Source of the DNA: Cyprinodon diabolis
Lineage: Eukaryota > Chordata > Actinopteri > Cyprinodontiformes > Cyprinodontidae
Length of the DNA: 64,000 nt
Reading direction: 5' to 3'
Assembly: GCA_030533445.1 (NCBI GenBank)
Contig: CM060070.1
Span: forward strand, 24,271,501-24,335,500
The position numbers and the translations under genes were made by a program. Positions 1 to 12,857 of the stretch are shown here, piece by piece. The notes under the pieces were generated by a model. That model made no database searches. It had not been told where the DNA came from and saw only the letters and a program-made list of their open reading frames with translations. Every line of letters begins with the position of its first letter. The first letter of the stretch is position 1.

Positions 1-3000
1 GAGAGGTTGTCCAGGTGAAGGATGCTGCAAAATTGTTTAGGCAAAGGACAGAGGGGATCCACACTCAATTTGTTAGATTTAAAAATAAGATAAAGAATTT
101 GGTGTTTCCAGAATGTTTTTGGTCACCATGGTCCTTAGGTCACATCGTGCATAGCAAGGAGTACAGACAGAGCTATTAGCTATTGGAAATGTGTTTGACC
201 TTTTCAATGTTTAGTTTTTGTTTCCTGTATTTAACCTCAACTATGCTGCTGAAACCTGACTCATGGCTAAAATAACGAGATCCCTTTTACATCCCTGTAA
301 CCGCACTGTCCTTTTATAACTTTTCAATAATATTTATTTTCTTTTTATTGCACTATTCGCCTGCACGTTTTTTATATTGTTTGGAGCTGCTAAGATAAAG
401 ACTTCTGATTCTCAGGGGCTGAAATGAGTTTCAGGGTTGCCGGGCATATGGATGCCCAATCATCTGGTCATCCAGTAGAGGCTCAGAGTAGAGCTACTTC
501 TCCTCGGATTCTAGAAGAGGATGCTGAGGTGGCTTAGATTTTAGTTCCGGAAGCCCTCTGGATGCCTCCATTTGGAGGTCTTCAAAGTACGTCCCACCAG
601 GACTTTTTTTTTTTTTTTACGTTTTTCTTGCTGCTTCCAATAGTTTTTGTTTTTTTTCTTCAGAGCAAAATTTTCTGTGCATGTCCAATGTATTGAGTAT
701 GCTCAGTGTGAGAGAGTAAGACCAGGCAAAACAGCAGCTTAACTGACAGCTAGAGAGGCAGTTCCTCTTTGGCACTGTTACTAAAATGGAAAGAAGGGTT
801 CAAAGTATTTAGAACTGGGTGTTTGCTGATGTTCATCACAGAATCAGCTCAGAACGCTGCCATTTCATGCACGTCCTTGTATTTAAGAGGTACAGTGGAC
901 GTGCCAGAACTCTCACAACCAACATTACAACAGAAATGTGGGAGGATGGCTCTCACAGAGTGGATGTAGCAGGCGCAGCTTTGTGTTTCTGCATGCAGTA
1001 TCACTGATTAATGCTCTTGGCCAGGATCAATCTAAGTGTATGCACAGACAGGTCTCCTAAGGTCATCAAACATTAAGATTTTATTACACATGCTTTTAAT
1101 TCGATGCAATGTGCAGTGCAATTTCTGCTTTACTTTGTCTCACTTTCCTTTGTGACTTACAGTTTAATGTGGTGCTATATGCAAATAAGTATTTTTGAAG
1201 TCCAAAGTTTGTACAGCAAATCCAATTCACAAAGTTGGTGCTGACAAAATGAACATTTCTTTTGTAGATGCAATTGCCTTTTGTTTTGCCATTGTCAGTT
1301 TAAAAGCGATTAAATAAAATTGAGTTTTGGAAAGAAACCTTTCCTTTACCTCACAAGGAACAAGTTTTGTGGATACAATTTCACTATAGGCTTGCTGTTG
1401 TTTACTGCCCCCAGAAATTAAAAATGAGATAATTTGATTTGAAATAATTTCTGTTTAAAAGTTTGTTTTTGGGTTAAGAAAGACTATTATGTATGTTTTT
1501 ACATTTCTCCTGAAAACAGCATAAAGCTCTTCCCAATGATAAGTGGATAAAAATGTTATCTTTCTAACCCCTTTCTAAACCCTTCTTACAATGGCTGACC
1601 AATTCTGTAAGGGTTAAGCTCTCCTATCCTCCACAGTTTTTCTAAGACTGGACTCTGGCAGGGTATTAACATTACCTCCACTCAGAAGACACACTTTAGT
1701 GAAATGAAAAGTGGACCGCTAACTGTAATGGTTACAAATTATTTTGGGCTTGACTCTAATCACTTAGTAAAATTTAAATCTACAGCTTGTAATCATTCCA
1801 ATACAAAAACATTCCATGAAGCTGCTTTTTTTTCTTCTTTTTCCCATTTTTGATCAGGCAATATGTTGTTTTGGGATTTTTTTTTTCCTTATGTTGTATT
1901 TTCTTTTACTTGCATGCAGAAACAATGTAAAAATAAATAAATCTGTTTTTGCATGTGCTCTATATTTACTATAACATGTGTTTCAACCATCCCATTTACT
2001 TTGATGTCTTTCTTGACTCGATTTCCACACACAAATATAACATTAATAGTAATCTAATCTTTCAAGTTGACAACAGAGGCAAGTTGAAGACAAAAAGAGA
2101 AAAGCATCCAAATATCCATCCCTCCCTTTTTAAATCAAACCGAGATTTTTTTTTTTCCAGATGGACAATACCCTGAGAAACTAGAGCTTTAGGAGCAGAT
2201 CAGAGGCCTTAAATGACTTGGCTGAGTTCTTTTGATGTAGAGGAGATCTTCTGATTCTGCAGACTGAGGCAATGTCTCAATCTTTGCACAGCAGTCTACA
2301 ATTATTCTTTATTGAAACATTAATAAATATAAAATCCTCCAGCTGCGACGAAGACTGAACCCAAGTTAGAAGCAAAAAAAGTCTCCTTTCTCTCTTTGGA
2401 AACAGTAAAATCAGATTTAAAGAGGTGAATCTCATCCCAGCCGCTCATCATTCCACTACGAAACCACTCCACTGCATGCTGAAGGTCACGACTTGAAGAC
2501 GCCAGCAGAGCAGAGTATTGCCCATAAAAGGCAACCAGTGGGAGCCTTCCTTAAGGACTGAGAGCAAAAAATGTCTTTCTGACTTTCCTAAAAATGTCTA
2601 AGAATCCATCTACCTACATTTGTCTATTCAGAAGAAATAAGAATACATTTATTGAGTCATTGAGATTTTTGTGACCATAACATAAATAGCTTTTCTTTTA
2701 ATGTATTTCTAATTATTTAATAGCATATTTTTAAGTATATCCTTGAAAATGATTAATGGCTACTCTGCTTGCATGATTATTTGTCCCTTAAAATATAAAT
2801 TGTTAAATGACTTAAGCAAGGGCGAGGTTTCCTGATGATTCCACTTGATGTACTTGTGTTTGGTAAGTCACTTTTAAATTTAATGATGTCCTGTTTATTT
2901 GACTGCTATTAGTTATATTTTGGTTTTCGTTTATTATATTTTTTAAAAGGAGAACTGGAAAAAAAAATCATATATTTTACATTATATATTTTTTTCAGTG

Positions 3001-5799
3001 TTGTTGGGATTTTACCTGGTTAAAATGTGGGCAAATTAAGTGAAATAAATGTTTTTTTGATTTTTTTCTTCTGTGCAGTATTTTTAATTTTGAAACTATT
3101 TCAGTTCAATTGTTGCCTCCCTTCAAACCACCTTCCCCCTTCTCCTTCCTCAGCCTCTTTCTAAATCGAATCCAGTGTCCACCCAGGAAATCATCAGCCA
3201 GCCCACTCTAATTACAGGGAGCAAATTCTTTAGGAGAAACTGAGAATCTGCTGAGAAGAGGAAAAATAAATGGCTGTAAATGCTGTTTCTATTGATCAGC
3301 CAGCATCTCTGTTCTCTGTTCCTCCCTCTAGCTGTCTGTGCTGAGTGTTTCTGTTTGGAAATGTGAGGTGTCATAAGATTTAGTGGCTCGGATGCTCATA
3401 TTAGCTTCTGTCCCCCCCCAAAAAAAGCATTTACATTTTTTTTTATAGTTGGGTGGCAAAGAGTGGCTGTAAATTCAGTCTGCTACCTCAAAGAGATGTG
3501 ATGAGGTTCAAAGGTTGTCTGGGGAAGCAATCACACATAATCACGCAGTGAGGACAACCACCAAAAAGCCTCACTTTCCAAAAAAATAAATATCAGAGTG
3601 AGCGGCCTGTGTGCTGGACCTTTGAGGGCGACACCAGACTATATCATAATTAAATACTGTGCTAGCAGGGAATAGATCAGCAAATAATGAGAAGCCTAGA
3701 AGAGCTCAGCAGAACAAAGCGATTCATTTTTAATATGGAGTTCACTGTGAGTCATGTCTTCTACTTTATTCCCTTAATGTTGGCCAGTGGGCAGTGTCAT
3801 ATTGCATCACTTCAAGCTGCAGATGAGTGAATCAGACCAGGGTCAGAGGTCAGAGGATAGCTGGGCAGAGCTACAAGCACTTACAGACATCCAAAGTCAG
3901 TCCAACTCTGGATGACAGGGTTTGACTTATTTCACTCCCCTCTATAAACTTATGATGTGGGTTTTGAAAAGCATCGGTGCACTGGCTGCTTTGTGCTTCC
4001 CTTAATTACAGCAGCTAGATGAGGATTTGAAAAATCATGAAGTTTATCCTTTCATCAAGATAAGCACAGAAGAACCAGAGAGTTAAGATTATTAACTGTA
4101 GGTAGAAGGTTGGAGGCAAAACCAAAGAATTTAGAAAAAGGTGAAGGTATGTTTAAGATTCTCTTTAGAGATCAAAATGTTTAGATCCTTTAGGCTGGTT
4201 CTAGCACTTAACGACATTATTTTTTAGTTTGGTGTATCCCTGTGTTTGTTTTTATCATACCTTATTCTGGATGATAACTCTACTATCTTTACAATCAGAG
4301 AGAGAAACCTTTATTATTCATTGTGAAATAAGTAATGATTGACTGGTTGGGAATATTAGTTTCAAGTTTCTTCTATGGATTAAATTTTTTCATTAAGATC
4401 TGGGTCATGTTTAATGAATATGCTTTGGGGACTGAATGTCTATCCACACAAACTTTTTTCAATTTCACTTAGTATAAAAAAAGACATTTGCTGAATTTTC
4501 TTCCAACTTCATATTTCTGTCTCATAAAATAGTAATGAAAGACATTTTTTGGTTTTGCGTCTCTCTTTGATTTTTCCATTGTTCATTCACAGTTGTGCTT
4601 TATGACACACCTAATGGTGCTTTGTACCAGTTTAAGTTTAGTTTATTATACTAATCCCTTTACTCATGGGTTTGCTTTTTGTTTAGATTAAAATTGAAGC
4701 CATCGTCACCTATCTTGTCTTAATCTCATACACTCATTTTGAGTCCTCCATTGTCTCTGTTAGAAATCTGCTAGTCAGGGATGTTCAGCATGTCTAACTT
4801 GCATAAATGACCAGCAATAACTAAACAGCAAAAGTCTGCTCATAAAGGATTATTGCTCCCTTATGTGTGGATTTGGGAAATGGATGACCCGTGATAAGGC
4901 GAGGTTCAGCACTGCTAATTAGTCCATGCCCGTTCTTTTTTTTAAATGCGATTTTGAAATTAACTTTAATTACACAGTCCATTGATTAAACGTTATGATT
5001 GTCTCACTAAACTTCACATAACATAAGTCACACTAATACACTCATATGTTCCAGAGTTTGAAGCATTCTCCCTCAGCCTCCCCTGGCAAATAACTCCAGT
5101 GTCGGGCCGACGTATTTAATCCACTACACTATTCTCATGGGAATCTGCCATGGGCTAATCATGCATATAAGAATAATTGCAGTCATTTAAAAGCAATGCT
5201 TGAATGGTGTTTGATAATCATTGTCCCTGCAGTTCAATATTTTGCAGTAATCCACATTTTTCACACCAGAGGCAGGGACCATGTAGAGTTTGCTTATTGC
5301 TTTATACCACTTTAGGATAAGAACCATTTCCTTATATGTCTCGCTTACAAGGAAACCCATGTTTTATCAAACGTTATTCAGCAGTGGAGGGTTATGTTAT
5401 TATGAGCTACATGTTTATGAGTTAAATGTTCATTAGATTGAGAGTATCAGCAAAATAATACCACTAAAGTCACAAATGTTATTTAGTTTTATTCAGAGCA
5501 ACAGTTTCTCCCAGAAGTGCCCATACCTTGTTAGATATGTCAGGGTTTTGGTATGTAAGAAGGTAAATCTTGGAGATACTGTTCAATTTAAGTGAAACAA
5601 AGTCATCTTAAAAGGAAATAGATATAACAAGAACCTGGTTGAATACATTCACAAAAGCTTTAACTAATACTTTGTTAGAAAACTTTTTAATTTCCATATG
5701 CTTAAATTAACGTCTGCGCTCAATAACAGATAATCTGACTCAACTAAAACAAAGTTCTGCTGTACTATTTCTTTTCAGAACATCTTATATTCACTGTAC
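1..5799. other. Non-coding, AT-rich DNA; no gene recognised
   Basis: Only short spurious ORFs are present and none resembles a known protein. The first 420 bases have a LINE-3'-end feel (a short RT-like tail followed by AT-rich sequence), but this is too decayed to classify. Two less AT-rich stretches with mixed composition, about 3600-3760 and 4990-5330, contain homeodomain-like TAAT/ATTA cores and could be conserved non-coding elements. That is a guess from composition only. Homopolymer T runs occur near 608 and 2149. Confidence 0.6.
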
Positions 5800-6245
5800 A
5801 GATGTTGTAGTAAGGAGAAGTGGTTCTACTTTGAGCCTCCCCCTGATGGCCGAGCTCCTCACCCTATTGTTAAAGGAGAGCCCAGCCACCCTGCAGACAG
5901 AGCTCCTTGCTGCCACTTCAATCCAGTAACTCCTTCTTTTGGTCATGATACATATTTCATGATCATAGGTGAGGTTAGGAACATAGACGGACCAGTAAAT
6001 AAAGAGCTTTGCCTTTTCGTTCAGCTCTCTCTTCACCAGAAAGACCAATGCAGATTCTTCATTACTGACGCAGCCTCACTGATTTTACTATTGATCTCCT
6101 GCACCATCTTCTCCTCATGAACAGGACCCCAAAATACTTAAACTCCTCCATTTGAGACTGGAACTCTCCTCCAACCTGAAAGGGACAAGCCTCCTTTTTC
6201 CGGTTGAGAATCATTGCTTCTGCTTTGCATCCTGGTGTTACGACA
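5800..6245 (-). mobile_element. LINE remnant, RTE-like, C-terminal part of ORF2
   Basis: Read on the - strand this encodes a degenerate form of the region after the reverse transcriptase found in a very common teleost non-LTR retrotransposon: residues such as VKRELNEKAKLFIY, then LTYDHEI, then RVRSSAIR. The better-preserved copy at 15655-16245 encodes the same segment. Stops and frame changes show it is dead. With the RT piece at 6430-6700 it probably forms one inserted copy, split by a miniature element at about 6238-6394. Assignment to the RTE clade is from memory. Confidence 0.7.
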
Positions 6246-6394
6246 AAATCTGTGATCGATCATATATTATGACACAAGGGGACACTTACATTTATTTATC
6301 AATAGACTTCTTTAGGTGTAGGTATTAATTTTGTGAAGTGTGGGTTAGTAGATGGCAGACTGGTAAGGAGACTCCATCACAGATTTTGTCATAA
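6238..6394. mobile_element. Small inverted-repeat element (MITE) nested in LINE
   Basis: The ends are near-perfect 19-bp inverted repeats: TTACGACAAAATCTGTGAT at 6238-6256 and its complement with one change at 6376-6394. The roughly 120-bp interior is AT-rich and non-coding. It sits between two parts of the same LINE reading in the same direction, as expected for an insertion. I could not define a convincing target-site duplication, so the superfamily is open. Confidence 0.55.
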
Positions 6395-6429
6395 TTCCTG
6401 TTACCAACAATATGGACCAAACTCCTGCT

Positions 6430-6700
6430 TCACCTGTACACAGACTGGTTGGCCCCTAGTAAAGGACACCCGACACCATACTCTTTGACCGTCGCCCACA
6501 GGGCGTACCAGGAGACATGGTCAATGTCTTCTACAGGTCCACAAAGCAGTGGACCAGTTGGGAAAACTCCCAAGAACCCTGGAGCACCCTGCAGAGAGTG
6601 TAGAGCTGGCCCACAGTTCCACAGCCAGGACGAAAAACCCCACTGCTCCTCCTGAAGAAGAGGTTCGCTCCTCTCCACCACCCTGGCTTTCATCTGGGCT
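6430..6700 (-). mobile_element. LINE remnant, RTE-like, reverse transcriptase N-terminal part
   Basis: The - strand ORF contains a recognisable early RT segment: LLQEEQWGF, then WNCGPALHSL, then EDIDHVSWYALWATVKEYGV. This matches the EEQ-GFR...DLEKAFDHV...L+EYGV pattern of teleost RTE-like elements, with the catalytic aspartate block eroded. It continues from the C-terminal piece at 5800-6245, with the RT core missing between them. It is non-functional. Confidence 0.7.
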
Positions 6701-6844
6701 TTCCAAAATTATTTAAGGACATATTTGTGTAAGCGAACCTCTGATTTTGAGTAATGTACTTTTTTCCAGAAGAAAAAAATCTCATTAAGCTCATTATTCT
6801 AGCCTTTAGCAAATGTAAATAATTATTGTATGGCAGTCCTTACT

Positions 6845-6966
6845 TCTGCGATGGACTGGCGACCTGTCCAGGGTGTAACCCGCTTCTCGCCCATAGACAG
6901 CTGAAGATATGCATCCCTCGCGACCACACTTGGGATAAAACTTGTCAGAAAATGGATGGATGGATA
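6845..6966 (+). repeat. 3' part of a common teleost tRNA-like dispersed repeat
   Basis: It contains the landmark words of this family: GGCGACCTGTCCAGGGTGTA, then a GACAGCTGAAGAT-like stretch, and an end in AAAATGGATGGATGGATAG. A longer + strand copy is at 34433-34807 and reversed copies are at 37110-37342 and 45505-45832. Only the 3' end survives here. Confidence 0.75.
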
Positions 6967-9374
6967 GTCCTAACTTATTATAAAAAGAAGGATGTATGGG
7001 GTGTATGAAAACATTTGGTTTTCTCTATGTCCTTGTGTAGGTACACAATCTTTTCAGATGACCTAACTCTGTAGAATTCTATCAATGGCAAAAAATCCAA
7101 TGATTTAGAAATGTATTAAGAGAAAAAAAGTCACTAAGTAAGATAGATTATGTGTGAATATGTATTAGCCAAATGAGAATTTATAAACAAAAATGCTTAA
7201 TGGTCCAGTATGAAATATTTACAGTAATTTTAAAAGCTACTTTTCCTGATTTCTCTTTATTTTAATCCTCTGCTTTAAAAATGTTCTTCTTTTTTCACTG
7301 TCCCCCTATGTATTTTCCTTCTTTCTGTTTTCATCATACAATCAATTTTTCTTCACAAAAGGCCAATCAGGTAGCCCAAGAGATACTTACGAAGGAGCAG
7401 CCTGTGCCTCCCTAAACGCCCTGCCACAGAATAAGTGTTCAGTTCGGAGTGAGGGATAGTCCCACCCCTCCTGCCGGAATAAATGGAGGCATTTGCAACT
7501 CTAGGAATGGACATGCTCCTGCTGAGGCTTACTGGTCTATAAACTGTGCAGCACAGCAACGGCTTGGGCTCAGCTGTAATGTGATGAACGGCTTATGGTC
7601 ATCCACAAACCATATTAAAGTCGGATCGCATGATAAATATGAGGTGGAAGACTGGTGGGAAGGAAGATTTGGAGGAAGGTGGATTGGGATTCAGGAAGTT
7701 TGAGAGGGAGCTTTTGATAAAATATGGAAAAGAGATGAAATTAAATCCAAGATAAAAATATCAAAGCTGCTCCCCTCCTTGCTCCTCTACCTCCTTCTTT
7801 TTCTGGTGACTGATGAAAAGAGGAGAGGCAGTTTTCAATTTTTAATAAATCCCCTTTGGGCCTCAATTTATTGTCTGGTCTTTGTGTGGCCTGTAGTCTG
7901 AGCAGAAAGGTTCCTGTGCTTCTGCTTCACTTCACACAGCTCAGGTGTTCTCCCAAAGACAGCCTTCAGATGCTGCAATCACCTGTCCATCTCTGAGAGA
8001 CTGCCTGTAATGACATGCTCTGTCTGTCCTCGGGTGAATGGACTCCTCTACTGTAAACTCTGAGGTTAAAGCTATTATAAAAAAAACAATAAAAATAAAA
8101 AAAGACACACTGTTGTATCAGTGTCACTTCATCTGCTGGTTAATAAAATTATCTCAGATAATGTAAAAAATCTTGTTACTTTTGACCCGGATATATCATT
8201 TAAATCATATTTATAAGAGGTTCTTAGCATTTCCTAGAAATATCTTATCCAAGATTGATGCTGAGAAACTAGTCCATGCATTTGTTACTTCAAAAAGAAT
8301 AATAACACATTTTTGTAAAACCAACATCTTGCAACATGAATATTTAGACAGCACAGATGAGATCCACATTGTTAGAATACTGGTTACTTGATACCTATAC
8401 TCCATTTTCTTTATCATGTGTGTAAGTATGCTTTCTTTGATAAAACAGTCCGTAAGTTAGAAATTTCAATGGTCTTTTTCAGATAGAAGACTGTTACAAA
8501 ATATGGTGTTACTGTTTAACACAAAATAACTTCAGGCTCCATGATTTTCTTCCATGTGTACACACATTTCAATCCCTTTCCTGGTGAGTCACTGTCAGAG
8601 AACCTTTAAGGCTTTCTCATGAAATGACTCAAGTACAAATTAGGCTCACAGAGTTAGACTTTGAAAGGTTCTTTGGAAACTATGGTCACATATTTTTAAT
8701 AAAATCCCACAAGATATTTGAAATATACTTTTACAAAAAATGTTGATTGATATTTGAAAAAGAACCCATGCATAAATGATGAATTTCATTATTACCTCAG
8801 AAAAAAAACATAGCTATTATTAACTATTAATGCTCCCTGGGACATTACTTCATTAATACAATGGCATTTCCATTCCCATTAACCACCTGTCAAGCTTAGT
8901 CTATTAATCAGGTTTTAATTGTGTTGATGCTAATTTTCTCTTAATGTTGAACAATGTTGCAGTCGATGTAGGTTGGATAGGTATTTTGTTGCTACAGAGG
9001 AATCCTATACTAATGTTTAAGAATGTAGATGTTCACTTTAACCCCCATGAATCAATAAGTCGATGATACGACACAGTTTAGGATGGAGTCCCTTCTTCAA
9101 TATCATGAATTAGAGGAAGCTTCCCCCTCTTCATATTTTGTATGTACAGGTCAGAATAGCTTATTGATTCATTGTCTTTAAAGAGGAGAACAAGATATTA
9201 TCATACTCTGTCTAAAAACACACTTAACATTTTTATTGGCTTATATACATTTGGATTTTTTCCCCCATCTTATTTATCCATACATATGATCAGTTTAAAC
9301 GCAACCCAAATCAATCCCCCTGTTGTGATTAAGCTTGTGTAGAAAATGCAAAAGTCTGCATCATACAATGGGCA
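6967..9374. other. Non-coding DNA, nothing recognised
   Basis: No exon, RNA gene or classified repeat was identified. The short ORFs (up to 84 codons, for example 7449-7703) have no recognisable domain and no supporting splice sites. Confidence 0.5.
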
Positions 9375-10569
9375 CAGGACTGTGTCTCAGATAGGTTGGT
9401 TTGCAGTACGGGTGTCCCACAGGGAACAGTGCTGGCACCGTTCCTCTTCACCCTTTACACTGTAGACTTCTCCATCAACTCCCCACGTTGCCACTCCCAG
9501 AAGTTCTCTAACAGTTCTGCCATAGTTGGCCTCATCACAGGTGGGGACACTCAGAGTACAGACAGTGGACCCAGAACTTCAGGGTCTGGTGCCAGCAGAA
9601 CCACCTTCTAATTAATGCAGGGAAAACCAAGGAGCTAGTGGTGGACTTTTGCAGAAGCAGATCCACCACACTGACACAGGTGAACATCCAGGGAACGGAC
9701 ATTCGGATAGTGGACTCATATAAGTACTTATAAGTAGACATATAAGTACCTAGGTGATCATCTAAATAACAAACTGGACTGGACTCACACTGAGGTTCTG
9801 TATAAGAAAGGTCAGAGCAGACTCTTCCTGCTGAGGACACTGAGGTCTTTTGGATTGCAGGGGGCGCTCCTAAAGACCCTCTATGACTCTGTTGTGGCAC
9901 CAGCCATCTTCTTTGGAGCTGTCTGTTGAAGCAGTGGCTTATCTGTAGCTGAGAGAAAGCGTCTGGATAAGCTGATCAGGAAGGCCAGCTCTTTGATTGG
10001 CTGCCCTCTGGACTCAGTGCAGAGGGTGGAAAACAAAAGGATCCTAACTAAACTAACATCTCTGTTCGATAATGTCTCCCACATCATGCATGAAGCTGTT
10101 GCAGAACTGAAGAGCTCCTTCAGTGACAGACTGCTGCCCCCTAAATGCACCAGGGAGCGTTATCACAGATCTTTCCTCCCAGCAGCTGTAAGAATTTATA
10201 ACATCACTGTCCCCAACAACCTAAATAAGTTGTTACATTCATGCTGATTTTGGACAATTTCTAAATAATATGCTGCTGTCATTTTGCACATCTTTAATGT
10301 TGCTGCTATTTTCAAATATCCATTACTGTAAAAATGTCCATAGCTGTATATATATATATATTTTTTTTTATTCCCCAGGTGCACAGTTTTATATTGTTAA
10401 AAGACTTTACAGTAGAGTATTTTATTGTTTTATCTTTTAACTCTTCACTAGATTGTTATTCTTATGCATTTTCCTAAGGTCCACATTTGTGTGACCATTT
10501 TTTCGATAATCTGTTTGATGTTGTAAACACCAGAATTTCCCCATTGTGGGACAATAAATGGATTTTCCA
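9375..10569 (+). mobile_element. 5'-truncated L2/CR1-like LINE with 3' end
   Basis: The + strand, across several frames, encodes the second half of a reverse transcriptase and its C-terminal region: STGVPQGTVLAPFLFTLYT (RT block 4), then KFSNSSAIVG where an intact enzyme has a Y/F-x-D-D motif, then NAGKTKELVVDF, then VDSYKYL, ending RYHRSFLPAAVRIYN. The FSNS in place of the catalytic aspartate pair, together with frameshifts, shows the copy is inactive. The 3' end has the typical ATTGTGGGACAATAAATGG followed by a simple repeat tail, as in teleost L2-like elements. Confidence 0.85.
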
Positions 10570-10689
10570 TTCTATTCTATTCTATTCTATTCTATTATAT
10601 TATATTATATTATATTATATTATATTATATTATATTATATTATTATATCCTAGTCTATTCTAGTCTATTCTGTTCTGTTCTATTCTATC
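10563..10689 (+). repeat. Pentanucleotide microsatellite (TTCTA/TTATA)n, LINE tail
   Basis: Tandem TTCTA units change to TTATA units and then back to TTCTA/GTCTA-like units. The array directly abuts the LINE 3' end, so it probably expanded from the element's short-repeat tail. Confidence 0.9.
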
Positions 10690-12533
10690 ATCAGTCAGCT
10701 GGTTCCATCAGACTGTGTCAAGTGTCCTGTTGATCTAAATTTAAACCAGTCCATCACTCCCACCCGCCCAGTGATTTTCTCTTCTTATCGGGGAAGTAAA
10801 ATCACTCCATGCACTTTAGGACCAGATTATTTTGTTGGTCTAAAGGATTAAAGCTCTAATTTGCAATGCTAAATTTTAACTGTCATGAATCATTTCCCTG
10901 TAAGTTTAATATGAATACATACTTGAAAGTTTCCATATGAGCTTGCTCACTTTTCCAGTGTTTGTTTATTACTGTATACATAACTAAAAGTGATGAATAC
11001 AGAATCTAATCTTCAAATTTTTTTACTTTTTTTTTCTTTTAAACCAAGGTCAGTATTTGAGGTTATGGGCCATTAAAAGCCAATTTCCCAGAAATTATTT
11101 CAGGGATACATTTGCAGAGACAGCCAGCGTTAAAGGGAACTCAGTCTGATTATTTTATGTTTACAGGCCTTTAAAATTAATCCTGTACACAGCCTTGCTT
11201 TGAATCCTTAAAACGTTAAGTTTCAACAAAAGAAATAAAAATAAAAATCTTTATATAACACGCAATTCTATTTAGTAAAAGAAACGGAACACTGTTCTCT
11301 TGTCTGATGACACCTGGAAGGTATAAATATATAGTCAATTTAATAGAGATTAACAGCATGTATTAGAGTCTCCTGTGAAAGCACAGCAAACCAGAAACCA
11401 TGCAGCAATGAAAGATATTGTAGGGCACACAGGTAAAAATAAAAACTGATTTGTGCAGCTGTATGCAATTAAAAAGGGTGAACAACTATAAGCTGCATAT
11501 ATATATCTAAGCTTTATATAAGGCATAGTCAGATTACCACTCTTTGAAGGTAACCAAAGTTTTAACAACTTACACAACAACAACAACAAACAACAACAAC
11601 AAACAACAACTTACATCTAAATTTTCAGTTGTACCAGTCCTTCAATTTGATAAGAGAAAGTATTGTAGTGAGCAAACTTCTCTCCGTCTTTTTCAATCTT
11701 AGAGTCTCACACTCCTCCTACCTACCGGCTGTTCGGCACTCTCAATAATATAGCTTAAAGAAACCTGCCTTCAATTTAAAAAATCAGCTGTTTAAAAATA
11801 TTAAATAGCTGAAAAAGAAATGGGAAATCATAGTGTAGAGACTGAAGAAATACCAACCATACTCTTATCAAGTAACCCTGTTTGAAATCCCCAGTAAGAC
11901 TATTCAGCAGCAGACTATGAACTATCAGAGCAGATTTATTAACACACTACAACCAACCTGGTATAGCTTTGTAAAGAACAGACTCTAAAAAGGGATGATA
12001 TTCAGGGGAATAATGCATTAGTAAATTGTGTTAAAGCTCAGGGTTTCTCTTTTAATAAATAAGCTATATTTTGTCCTTAGAGCAGATTGACTGGCCAGGA
12101 AATTAAACATGAAATAATAACCTGAGCCCCATCTCCTTCCGACAACCAGCAGCCAAGTGCAAGCCTCTAGAACCCTTTGAATCCACCTAGTGTTGTCTTT
12201 TATATGAGTTTAACTCAGTAGATTCTAGGATTGCTGGATTTTTTTTTGTTTGTTTGTTTGTTAGCAATTAGACAGGCAACAAGTATTTTGTTTCAATTGA
12301 AAAAATACTTTATTAATCCTAATATTTAATTAAAAAGCACAGTAACTCATAGGAAGTTTTAAAGTTACTTTAATTATTGGACTGTAGGTTTATTAATCAT
12401 TTAGCAGGTGTTTATGTTTTTTTATATTTGCTGGTCTGAGATTCAAGATCATAATGAAAATCAAGAAAAAATAAAGAATACAATATTTTTATTGGCAGTA
12501 GGAATAATGAAAACTTCTTCTAAAAGCTAGGTG
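10690..12533. other. Non-coding DNA with a CAA-rich microsatellite
   Basis: No gene was recognised. Around 11573-11610 there is a CAA/CAAA-rich simple repeat. The rest is AT-rich unique-looking sequence with short meaningless ORFs. Confidence 0.5.
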
Positions 12534-12825
12534 TGTGATGATCCTGCCCTTTGTGGACTTTTTGGTTCTGTTTGAGTTTCTTTTTGCATTTTTAATTATG
12601 TCATTCTGTGTTTTCTTGGTTATTTTTTCTTTTCCATTTTATGTTATTATAGTGGTTTTCTAGTTATATTTAAGCAGTATTGAGTTTTTTGTGTTGCTCT
12701 CTGTTGCTCCCTTGTGCCAGTCTCCTTTCCCCCAAGCTTCTAGTTACGTCTATGCACACCTGCTCCCTATCAGCTGATCATCCCATATGTACTCTTCCTG
12801 TGCAGTTCCTCAGTGCTGGTTTCTA

Positions 12826-12851
12826 CACTCACCGGCCACTTTATTAGGTAC
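12826..12851 (+). repeat. Left terminal inverted repeat of the DD36E element
   Basis: It begins CACTCACCGGCCAC and runs through TTTATTAGGTAC. It is a perfect complement of 14021-14046, preceded by target TA at 12824-12825. Confidence 0.92.
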
Positions 12852-12857
12852 CCCATG

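Noticed and set aside
11573..11610. CAA-rich repeated units considered as a CRISPR-like or structured array
   Set aside because: Simple trinucleotide/tetranucleotide slippage sequence with no spacers. CRISPR is not expected in a vertebrate genome.
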